In this document: positions 45,789 to 56,300 of the stretch, one piece after another
Numbering within the stretch: position 1 is the stretch's first letter
How the letters are laid out: each line of letters begins with the position of its first letter
Assembly: GCA_013368315.1 (NCBI GenBank)
Contig: JAACJM010000032.1
Location: forward strand, 186,001-250,000
Reading direction: 5' to 3'
Source: Tetrapyrgos nigripes
Lineage: Eukaryota > Basidiomycota > Agaricomycetes > Agaricales > Campanellaceae
Length of the DNA: 64,000 nt
Notes under the pieces: model-generated
The model's input: the letters and a program-made list of their open reading frames with translations, nothing else
Database searches by the model: none
Told to the model about the DNA's origin: nothing
Position numbers and translations under genes: made by a program

Positions 45789-47246
45789 ATGCCTGAATCA
45801 CCTGTGTACAGGCTACCTACAGAAATTCTTTCGGATGTACTCCTTTGGACCCTTCCTCTTTCTTCCTCCGTGCTCGAAGAGTCAATAGACGAAGCAGACA
45901 TTCCTACTTTTTCCGCGGCCCTGTCGTACCCATCTTTCAGGGTTTTCGATATTACGAAAGGACCCTGGCCCTTTACACACGTATGCAAGCGGTGGCGGGA
46001 AACCTCGATATCTCTACCCCTGCTTTGGTGTTCTTTCTATGTAGGCACTCCTCCGGAAGGTGCTGTGCATCTTCTGAGCACTTGCCTGAGCAGATCAGCG
46101 TCTCTTCCTCTCATTTTCACTGTTAAAGCAGACGATATTTGCGATTACGGTGATAGCCAGGGCATCCTCGGACTACTGAACAGCGAATCCGATAGATGGT
46201 TTGCCATCCAAATCATCAACTCATCCTTCTCATTCTGGAGAGATCTGGCCGGGCCTGGATCCGGAGTTATTGGCCCCTTGTCTTTTTTGAAGGAAATTGG
46301 GTTCGTCTCCACAACCCCAAATAACTTTGATAATCATGACACATTGGAGATTACTATGCCCCGTTTGTTCGATATGTTCGCCAGAGGGCGCACTCCAAAG
46401 CTGGACAGTGTCATCAATTATGACTCTTACAACTTGTCCAGCTTCAATCTACGTTGGTCGCAGATAGTGACCTATGATGGTGCTCATTTGGTTGCTCCTC
46501 ATGAGCACTTCCGTGTCATGCGTCTCGCTCCCAGCCTTACCCGCTGTTCATTAGTTTTCGAGACGGAAGAGTATGACATCAGAGTTCCTCACGGGAAACC
46601 GTTAACCCTCTCCCATCTCCGAATCCTCAGGACGGAGTGGTTCTTCTATTCAGAAGATCACATTTGTCCTGCTCTCCTAGACCTGACACTTCCCGCACTA
46701 CGCGAACTGTCTATCGTCGCAAGACCACATTCGAGTCCTCCATTTGGAACCTTTGCCTCGATCCTTCGGGCTTCGGGCTGTCCTCTACAATACCTGGAGC
46801 TGTCGGGTGTTGTTTCTGGTGATCCGATTAAGGTCATTCGCAGTCTACTAGAGGCGGCTTCCACCATCTCCCATCTTCGTATCTGGATTAACACCCCGAT
46901 ACGCGAAACAGTACTTCCACTGTTAAATGTCCAAAAATTTGGACCTCTGGTTCCGAGGCTCAGATGCCTCGACCTCGCACAAGAGGAGGCAAGAGATGTG
47001 TGGTCGTTGAACATGCCAGTCCTTGCAGATACAGTTCGTACTCGTCTGGAGAGCAGGCGACCGGAAGGATATGAAGATGATGTCGTCACCCTCCACACAG
47101 TACGTTTTGCTCTGAACACAAAGGATAGGATTAGATTACCTGCTGGAATTCCACCGATCTTGGAAGTCTTGCAGGGCGAGGGTCTGAACGTAGCTGTGTG
47201 TCGGACGAGTGACGAGTGGAGGAGTAGCTCACCCGCTCTATTCTAG
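45789..47246 (+). CDS. F-box protein
   Basis: A single exon of 485 residues from the first ATG at 45789 (the frame is open to a GTG at 45732). MPESPVYRLPTEILSDVLLW is the F-box core, followed after an acidic insert by WPFTHVCKRWRETSISLPLL. The remainder has irregular leucine-rich segments (PALRELSIVARPHSS; YLELSGVVSGDP). A probable SCF adaptor. It ends only 30 bp before the stop of the peroxidase gene on the other strand, so the two transcripts must overlap in their 3' ends. Confidence 0.8.
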   Translation: MPESPVYRLPTEILSDVLLWTLPLSSSVLEESIDEADIPTFSAALSYPSFRVFDITKGPWPFTHVCKRWRETSISLPLLWCSFYVGTPPEGAVHLLSTCLSRSASLPLIFTVKADDICDYGDSQGILGLLNSESDRWFAIQIINSSFSFWRDLAGPGSGVIGPLSFLKEIGFVSTTPNNFDNHDTLEITMPRLFDMFARGRTPKLDSVINYDSYNLSSFNLRWSQIVTYDGAHLVAPHEHFRVMRLAPSLTRCSLVFETEEYDIRVPHGKPLTLSHLRILRTEWFFYSEDHICPALLDLTLPALRELSIVARPHSSPPFGTFASILRASGCPLQYLELSGVVSGDPIKVIRSLLEAASTISHLRIWINTPIRETVLPLLNVQKFGPLVPRLRCLDLAQEEARDVWSLNMPVLADTVRTRLESRRPEGYEDDVVTLHTVRFALNTKDRIRLPAGIPPILEVLQGEGLNVAVCRTSDEWRSSSPALF

Positions 47247-47276
47247 TACATACATACACCGCAATAAGGATGTTAT

Positions 47277-49226
47277 CTAGTCATCATCGGCAGCTCCGTC
47301 CCCATCATCACCATCGTTGCCACTATTTCATGTCGTCAGGTCAAATCTGAATGTAGCACCGTATAAGATACATACCGAGGTGGCTTCGGAATGCTGGTTT
47401 GGGGACCTGTTTCATGAACAAATCAGTACGCTCCGTCCATCTTGCATGTATGAGTAGATGAAATGGGAACATACCAGAGTCAGCACTAATTGTAGGGAAG
47501 GGCCTGTCCTTGCACTGTTAACCCATATCATCAGTTTCTCCCCCGAAATCCAAGAAATTATTGACTTACAGAAGCTTCTATATCGGCGAGGCTCTTCCCC
47601 GCTGGCAAATGTGGACCGCGTACCGAGGCAGCTGCAACGGAGTCCGGTACCATATGAGAGCAATCTATGAGAGAATCCACGTCTTGTCCGACCAGAGACA
47701 TTTTCTCCATTGCTTTAGCGAACCGAGGACCAAGGACGCTTTCATCCTCTGAGATACAATGTTTCAGCGGGAATAGTGAGTACACAACGAGGACTGAATG
47801 TACCGATGAAAGATTGCCAGTAGCACGCTGTACGGTCATCCCTGGGTCGAGTTAGTAATTACTTCGGAATTTGGTTGTGAAAGTGCCTTTTACCTGGCAA
47901 GTAGGTGATCTGATTGCAATCGAAATTCGTCTGGGAATGGCGACATGGCTTCGCCTGGGTTGGATCCATTTCCTGGCCACATGGTTCCTTCTAGTAAAGT
48001 CTGCAAAGAAGACGTCAGACGCTACCCTTGAAGATACAAGACCGAGCTCACCTCTACATAAAACTGTGTGTCTAGTACAGTGGGAGTAGAGTCCAGTGGA
48101 GTGAACGGAATTGTCTACTCGACACAGTCAGAACTTCCTGTACAGAAACAGCGATTCTTGATAATTGCGATATTCTCACCAAATCAACATCTTCTTGTAC
48201 AGCCAGACTATGTGAAGCAAGAAGGTCTATAAGTTCTTCTGGAGTAAATCCAGCATCAGCCATTCTATCAAGAATTTTGGTAACGCTGTCCGAGGGGTCA
48301 GGTATGAGTCCAGGAGGCGACGCAGCGATTGGTGCGGGCCTCCCATGCCAGAATTTCATTCGAGGGCCAGAGCACATTCGAGTGGCTACTGCTGCGGCGT
48401 AATAGATGCTGTTCCAAAAAAAAAAAAAGTAAGTCAGGAAGAGTTCAAAAAAACAGATGTAGGTACACACAAATCCCCGTAGGAAATGTCAACGAATTGC
48501 AATGCAATGGCTTTTAATCGAATGATAGAGGTGTCTAATCCAACATTTTGGTCAATGAGAAGCTCCTCGTCGCTGAATTTCATAATCGAGCCATCTGATA
48601 TTGAGATATCGTCAGTATACTCATCGGTTAAGAAGGGAGGTTTCAACGATACTCACCAGCTCCTCCTCCGCTGAACGAGTCCAAAACATCAAGTCAGCAT
48701 AGAGTTACGAAGTAACTTAAAATAACGAACCCCCATTGTCCGGACTTGTTGAGAGCTGGAGAAAATCCTATAGCATCGTGAAACGCGATCTGCATAGGAT
48801 TCCATGAGAAGTGATACACTATAGTAAGCGACTTCACTTACACGGAGGACATCAAGAGCTTCGTCGCCTAAGTAGCGAGGGTGGTAACATCAGCTTTGAG
48901 CGCGACGGCGTAATGAGTGAATGCCAAGAATGGTATACTAACCGCAGACATTTTCAAACCTGCAGTAGACCACAAAAAATCATCAATGTCAGCCTATGGA
49001 GCAAGTACCTAGAAGACTCACACTGTAGTCTGGATAGTGCTTAGGACGTCCTTGTAGACATCGCACTAGAGTGGCAAAAAGGATGTAAGTCGGTGATACG
49101 AATGCGTCACACTTTATTCACCTTCGGGTTCGTGTCATTCCCGTCATCGCGACGTGTTGGTGTAGTTGGTATGGCGGCGATAAAGGCAGCGCCATGAAGG
49201 ATAGATAGAAGCGAAATAAAACGCAT
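47277..49226 (-). CDS. Class II heme peroxidase (AA2), atypical
   Basis: About fourteen small exons can be joined in frame. A signal peptide (MRFISLLSILHGAAFIAAI) precedes a short mature chain. The distal heme side reads CGDEALDVLRIAFHDAIGFS (Arg and His of the RxxFHD motif), then GGGADGSIMKF for calcium binding. The proximal side is FTPEELIDLLASHSLAVQED with the heme His. TPFD-like PLDSTPTVLDTQFYVE and WPGNGSNPGEAMSPF, then DSLIDCSHMVPDS, match the C-terminal half. The three Mn-site positions are Glu, Asp and Glu rather than Glu, Glu and Asp. The position of the exposed catalytic Trp of LiP/VP is Asp. The N-terminus has one Cys where two are usual. A generic or manganese-type peroxidase is likely. 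Confidence 0.88.
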
Positions 49227-51928
49227 TGGGAGTGTCTCTGAAAGAGTGACCACTGAAGCAATGAGAAAGAAGGTCGAAGGAAGGGACGCGCCAAATGCGT
49301 GAGGCGCTACTACCAGTGTAGTTCAGAGAGAGAGAAGGTGCTGCCCAAGTACGAGTAAGTACGAGTACGAGTCAACAACCTGTCGAATTCGAGCCTTGCC
49401 GGGCAGCTTTTTATAAGTCTCAAAGGCCTGGGAGTTGAGTTGTTGGACTTATTGATGTGTGTATATTTGATAGTTGATACCTGACAATAATAGATTGCGA
49501 GTACATAAAGCCCAGAATAGGGGACTGCACTGTAGAAGCGGAGAGATCAGAGATGTATAAATGGCCATTCGGGCCGTGTATCCCTCCCAAGATCATAAGT
49601 CTCTTGGGAGACTTGCGTTGAAAGCGATTTCCTTGAATCATATGCATAAGTGTCCGGCCACCGATATCTGGAATTTGAGAGCTTGAGCAGCGAGCTTCAG
49701 CTTGGAAGGTGCATGAAGATCAGCCTCACAAGCTACCAGAGCCCAGACCATCGGTAAAAAGCTGTGCGTACCTTCTGTCCGGGAAGTTGACTGTAAGTTG
49801 TTTGATTGAAGTATTCAGTCTTTTACATTCCTGTCTGCAGCAGATAAAGGGGTTTTAAAGAGTAACACGTACATACTCACAGGAGGTGTGGAGTGGCCTT
49901 GACGTCTGATAGAAACCCGTTGCGCTCCCTCAGAAAGTTGAATGCGTTGTAACAGTCGATTCCGTCCCGCCCAAGCTTCGAAAGAAGGTTGGGTGCATAT
50001 GGTGAGCGACGGTACCGAAGATCAGGAAGCGACGGAGGTCTCTGGTGGAGTTCTGAAAACCACAACCACGGTAAGCGGTCGTCGTCGAAAAATTCAACAA
50101 TGATGAAGTGAATACGGAGAACACTTTGAAACACCATCACCATGGCCCGTGCACCAGGCCAATGGAACCCGAAACCCAAAAGACCCAAAAGTTTGGAAGA
50201 AGTCAAGGAACATCATGGCGAAGGCTAAAGCGCTAAAGATACGTTCAGTCGGGCCTGAACTCTGACAGAAAGCTGAAAGGAACCACGAAGGTCGTGGACA
50301 TTGGACGTGACGCTGGGCGTATCAGATCCGTATTTCTATGTAGGAACGTCGTGATATCATATGGATCAAATCAAATGTAGGTCCTCCGCCGCTTTAGCTT
50401 GACCGAGACATAGACATGGGCCTGAAAACGTGCCAAGACAACCTAAGAAAGGGGTATGCCACATAGGGAGAGTAGCGTACCTGTATGAACCTGATTTGGA
50501 CATCGAGGAAAATTACACGTATTGACACATGTACACATAGCGGCGCCGAGCAAAAAAAAAAAGTCGGGTTGAGATGGCCTTAACTTAGAGAGTGATGAGA
50601 ATAAGGTCTCTCGGTGTAATGACAAGTTGATCACCCAACAACGAATTAGGAAATAAACCGGTTCTTGAGCAAGGCTGCAACTGGAGACAGCTTGTCGAAT
50701 ATGTAAGCAATTGTGGGTGCTTGAACGCATGAACGGATACAAAGATAGCTCGTTGAGAAATAGGTCTGAGGATGGCTTGCCCTTTAAAGCGTGGATGTAG
50801 GTTTATGTTCAAACACATTGGTCCAAGATCGCGTCCGAGCATCAAGTTTTCTGAATCCTTCGCAGCTTGAGCAACCTTTGCAAACGAAGGAAGAAGGGCA
50901 TTGCCATTGCAGGCCTGGATTTTTACTCTTTACTTGCCTCTGGGCTATGGAGAGGTTCTAGGTTGAGGATGAGTGGTCGTTATGGGACTGTGTCTTGGTC
51001 ACCACTTTTGCTTGCAGAATTGGTCTGGGCGTGGCTTTTACTTGGCCGAAAGCATTTGAGAAGAAGCTAATAGACGGATCCCTTCTGTAACTGCGGAGGG
51101 CTGCTAGGTTGAGGATAACTAGTCATTACGGGACAGTCCTGATCACTCTGTTTGCTTGCAGGATTGGCTTTGTTTGAAGGCATCTGTGACCGAACCGACT
51201 CTTCAGACAAGAACTAGCTGGAAAACTCTTGTGAAGATGCATAATCACGAGGCGCGCGCACAAGTTGATCAAGAGTAGAGCTCCTATTGAGAGCTTCATC
51301 CCAAGATCACTGATAGGCCGGATAGCCATACACGTTGGACCAACGAGTTGCTTATGCCATGGAAATAGGCTCATCACTCACTAGTGACCTATGGCGTGCT
51401 CTCTACATTCTGGTGGTCGTGCAAGATGTCATCAAGGCGGCTGCTCGGACCTTGACACGGGTTCAAAACGGCCCTTGAACGGCCATTGTTTGAAGAGCGG
51501 ATCTTGCATTACGAAGACTATCGACCAGAGGACTGGTGTTGGAATCAATTGCGCTGAGATAGAAGAAGAGATAGACGCAACGCGAAGCAAGTGAAGGTCA
51601 CAGAAGCTTGAAGAACCCCAAGCTTGTCGTCAACGCGCCAGTCCCGTGACGTGCAGATGATGGTATGGCCCAAAAAGGAAAGTGCAGGCAACGAGTCAGT
51701 CCGCTTCAAGTTTGGGGTTGCTTAGACTTGCTCCTATATACTCGCCAGTCTCACATCGCTCGACACCACCAACAACGTTCTCGACGGTCTAGCATTTGCT
51801 TGCATAGATCTTTTACTCTACGACTCATCTACTGGACTATCTATATCTCTTCTTTTCTTTCTCCTTTGTCTTATCTTGTTCTGCTTTCTTCTACGCACTC
51901 TACTATTCCACTCTACGCTTCCAGTTTA
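49227..51928. other. Gene-poor region with degenerate repeat
   Basis: 50946-51030 and 51092-51175 share GCTAGGTTGAGGAT, GGGAC-GT and TTTGCTTGCAG-ATTGG, a degenerate duplication with a period of about 146 bp. A minus-strand open stretch at 49877-50206 has some coding-like segments (SVLRIHFIIVEFFDDDRLPW) but no start or domain. GTACGAGTAAGTACGAGTAC at about 49350 is a short microsatellite. No gene is supported. Confidence 0.4.
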
Positions 51929-52399
51929 ATGCCCTCAAGAAATAATCGCAATGCTCGCAAGAACAACGCCAACAACGCCAACAATGATCATACCAGTATT
52001 TATCAACAAACACCCTCTTCCAGACCTTCTCCCAACGCCTATCCGTCACCCTTGCCGGATGAAAGTCCGGCGAGCAGTAGCACTGACGACCTGCATGGTA
52101 CATGGAGAGGCAGAACCAATGGTCTTTGGGAACCTCAGCCGGAGTTCCGAGACAGTGGCGGACCACTCTTAGCTGTCGGCCACCCCGATCCACCTCACTC
52201 GCTTCCTACTCCGCCAATACACTCAACGTTTGAAGAAGACTCTACAGTTGCATGGAACTTGGAGGAGGGTGATTCAGAAGAAGGTGGCATATCGAGGTGA
52301 GTGGCCCATTGTTGTCTATCCTTTCAACATTCTAGGTGGCCGGTTGCGGTATCTCTCAAACTGGCTCTGGCTTTGGCGTTTCTTCCTTGGAGTCAATGA
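51929..52399 (+). CDS. Small low-complexity protein with hydrophobic C-terminus
   Basis: Two exons (51929-52296 and 52336-52399) give 143 residues through a 39-nt intron (GTGAGT..TCTAG). The start MPSRNNRNARKNNANNANND is Asn/Arg-rich, followed by a Pro/Ser-rich middle. The last 20 residues (RWPVAVSLKLALALAFLPWS) are hydrophobic and appear only after splicing; without it the frame ends at GISR. The arrangement could be a tail anchor with the bulk in the cytosol. Family unknown. The upstream open frame to 51665 is probably 5' UTR. Confidence 0.5.
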
Positions 52400-53346
52400 C
52401 GACGACAATGATTTTTCAAGACACCTTTCCTCTCCATTTTAATCATTCAAGATCCATTTAACCCTCTATTCTCGCTCATTTACTTGCCTCGTGACATCAT
52501 AAGGTGCGCTGGGTCTACCAGTGCTAAAACCAATTTGCACTGTCTCGCCGAGGCGGATATGGAAGGGCATGGAGCAATCATTCGATTTGTGGTCCAATTG
52601 GACGCATATACCCGTTGCCCAGTTCCCTGTTTCTGCTCCCCTGCGAAAGGCTCAGTTTGACGAGTCATTCTGAATCACGGATGGACGAACTCGTGTTCTT
52701 CCACATGATGACTATTGTCCCGTATTCCGCTCACTTTTCTTTCTTCTGCCTCCATGCCGTCTTCCTTCTTCCTTCTGATATATCACAGTTTGCCGTTTAC
52801 CTTTTTTCTGGGGTTCCAGTTAACGCCTTACCCTCATTTGGCCTGAGGGTTGTGTTGTCAGGGAAGCGCCCACACAATGCAGTCGTACCGTTGTGATATC
52901 GACTGGTGAATTGCTCTTATTATCTGTCACCTTTCAAGATCACCATCCCCTTTTCTGATTCGATTCTGATTTTCGATTCTTAATTTGTCTGTTTGCATAC
53001 CTTCAGGGTTCTTTTTATTATGCTGCAGCGCTATTCCTCATTTGAGGCGCTATTTCTTTGGTGTGGATGTATTGGTCTAAAGTAGATGGCACAGTCTCAT
53101 AGGATTGGCACGTGGATTCTCTGAGGGTCCGAGCTGACTCGCAGTGATGCTGTATATCATTGGAAAAGTGGGGTCCTAGTACACTGTCTGCCTCGTGTTC
53201 GCAGGGTCCTTGTCTCCGCATTAGACTCGGTTCTCTTCAAGCCTTTAGGTGTTTCTCCTCTTTAGGCTTTCTGCACGAGAAAGGGCATTGTTGGCACAGA
53301 TAGATATACGAGCACGTCTTCACCATTCACGTCATTCTCTTTTCCT
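52400..53346. other. Intergenic / 5' region of BCAS3-like gene
   Basis: A pyrimidine-rich stretch without a convincing reading frame. It probably holds the 3' end of the small gene and the promoter and 5' UTR of the next. Confidence 0.5.
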
Positions 53347-56300
53347 ATGTTCTCTTCGTCGTCAAATTCCATTTCGTCCGTAAAGGGCCTCAGGGACGTC
53401 TTTACAAAATTGTCGAGTATCCCAGAGCTTCCTGAGTTGCCTGACATCTCGTTCTCGGACCTCTTCGTCATTCTTCCCCCAGAAACAGAACCGCAGCCAG
53501 AGCCAGAGTCCACAGCCGCACAGAGATTGCCAACACCACCACCTTCCCCTGCCAACTTTTCGCGCCCTCGTGATCGTGGCCAGAGACACTTGGGCCACAA
53601 CCACTCAACAAAAGTCGTCCATTGTTCACCATACTCTTCGTCTCGTACTTCTACCATGGCATCTTTCGTCACTTGTTCTCCTTTCTCTTATCCTCCCACA
53701 AGCATCATCACTAACATACCTACCCCTTCTTCATCTTGCTTCTCTGACAGGCCATCAACCAATCCCAACTCGAGTCTTAATTCCACCGAGAGCTCAGCGG
53801 TCAATTCTAGTGTTGCTAGTCCATCGTCATCTATGCCTACCAGTCCGTCTCTGCGTCCAACCACTCTCGGCAGTGACACTTTGGCTCCCCTACATGTGTC
53901 AACATCACCTGATCCTTCTCCTGGACTTTTAACTGCCGTACCACCCGGGAAGGTAACGAAGAAGAGGAAGAAGAAACAAGCCAAGAGCCAGAACTCGTCG
54001 AGTGCTGCCTCTGTTTCATCATCACCACCGAGTAGTCAGACACAGGCACATACACAGGTACAACTGCAGCCGTCTTCTGTCGGTCCCGGTCTTGGTCAAC
54101 CTCATGTCCAGCAACCTCAGTTGCTTTTGCAGGAGGATGAAGACGCTCCAGGACCAACGTCGGTGATGGAAGAAATGGCAGATGTGAAGGAGCTTTCTGG
54201 GTTGACTGGGTTTGGGAATCTTGTCGACCTTGGTGACTCACCCGGGTTAGACGCCGATGCCGATGCTGCTGTTGGAATGCCTTCTCAGCCTGTCATGGAC
54301 TCTGTCGAGGAGAATACTATAGAAGATGTTCCTAGTATTGGTCTGGAGATGAGCGGAAGTGGAAGTGGGTCGGGGAGTAGGACTGTCACTAACAGTATGG
54401 AAGGCACGATCAGACCTGGGAAGATAAAGCAGGGTGGACATGCTAGGGCGTCCATGTCTAATGCTCAGTTTGCCGAGTTGTTCGAAGAAGGGTCCAGCCT
54501 TGCTTCAGGACAACCGCAGGATTTGGAGCAGCAATTCGGCGAAGTTGAAGACGAGCACGCATCAGAACAACCTTCCACTCTGCATGGACAAGCTTCAGGA
54601 TTGTCCCAGGCTATTGGCAAGGCTGATAGGAATGACGAAGACCGGGGTGCCCCGCGACCACCATCGTATCCTCGGCAGCCTCAGCCGCCGGTCATACAAG
54701 CACAGAAAGAGAGCGAAGTGCCGAAATCACCGAAGTCGCTCCTCTCGAAACCACTCTCGCGAGCCAAATCAGTTCAGTCGCACGATCGTGCTTCTGGTCG
54801 CGTAGCTTCCGTGTTGAGCCCTCCAATGGTTCGCAATCACGGTCCCAGCCCCGAAGGACGCGTCCAGGCACCTTCTCACCCAACCATTGGAAACTCTAGA
54901 CAAGTTTTGGGCAATAGTATTCCTGCTGTCGCAAATGGAGGTGCAGATGAGGGTGATGTGGTTCTCTGGTCCAGGTGGGATGAGAGTCTGAGTGGCAAGT
55001 GAGTATGGGGTTGAGTTCTTGGTTGATACATGCTAATTTTTTGTTTGCCCACAGACGTCTCCTGTTCCTCGCATATCACCCTTCAGGCCTGCAGATCTGG
55101 GACTGTACAGATCTGAGCTCTATTGCAGAGATTCTCAATCTGCCTTCCTTGAGTTTCATTAATTCTTCTTTGTCTGGACCTTTGCAAGGCCTGGATATGT
55201 CGAAGATGGCATTCGAGTATGCAGGAATCATACCTCGGCCTACGAATTATACCGCTTCTGGCAAAGACGAGGATCCTTTGGAATCAGAGGATAGTGGGAT
55301 TGAGGATGATTTTGGACCTCTTGCGGGCATTTTGTAAGTTGGGAGATTCCTCACGAAGATGTAGTACTCATGAGATTTTATTCATCTAGAGTCTCTCCTG
55401 TTGACAATGGCGATCAGGATGATCGTGTCGTTGTTGACCACGATGCCGCCGGAAAGAGTTCAGCATTGGTCCTGTACTCGTTGATGACGCACTGTGTGGT
55501 CAAGACCGTGCAGCTACCCGGGCTTGCAATCGGTGGAGGCAGGTTTGAAGTTGGACGAAATGTGGTTGTCGTCGTATGTATCTTCCTTTCATGGTCAGAA
55601 ACTGTTGCTCATTTCTTTCGGGTAATCAGAGTACAACGGAACCTCCAGCTCTCCACATCCTGTCTTCCAGCACGTTTGAAGTACTGCATCGGATTCCCGA
55701 ATCTTCTTTGTCGACATTCTGTCACAAGCCTCCACTGCGCTCACCCAGCTCTTCGGGGCCCAGTCACTCTCTTTCTCCTTCTTCGTCGTCGCCGTCACGT
55801 CGTCACTCATTTATGTCGAGCACTTCGAGCCTAGTCAACGGTATATATCATAATCACTACGAGCATTTCAACGATATCTATTCCAACAAGCACAACCACA
55901 CTTCTGATCGCAATGTATTACTAAACACTATAGACGACTCTTTTCCGACCTCTCCTGGTTACCCTTACAACTCACACCAACACCCTGCTCACCAGGATAA
56001 TAACTCTACACATACCCGGGCTTCCACTGCCACGATTCAAGACCGTACGGCGATACCCAATAATCCTTCCATGACTATACCCGATCCAGTTGTGCTCCCT
56101 GCTCCAGTTTACTCGCTGTCATCACGTCTCTTGGCTTATGCCTCTCCAACACCACTCAGCACTGACTCCAATATCGCCTCGATTCATCCACTGTCTGCCA
56201 ATGCTACTCGTACGCGCAGCAGCATTGCCCTCACATACAGCTCCACGCTTTCAGACGCAGCAGTATCTACTGCTTCAGCGTTTGGGTCGACTCTTAGTGC

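Noticed and set aside
49877..50206. Minus-strand frame of 109 codons as a gene
   Set aside because: Some segments look coding-like, but there is no domain, no signal sequence and no consistent exon joins.
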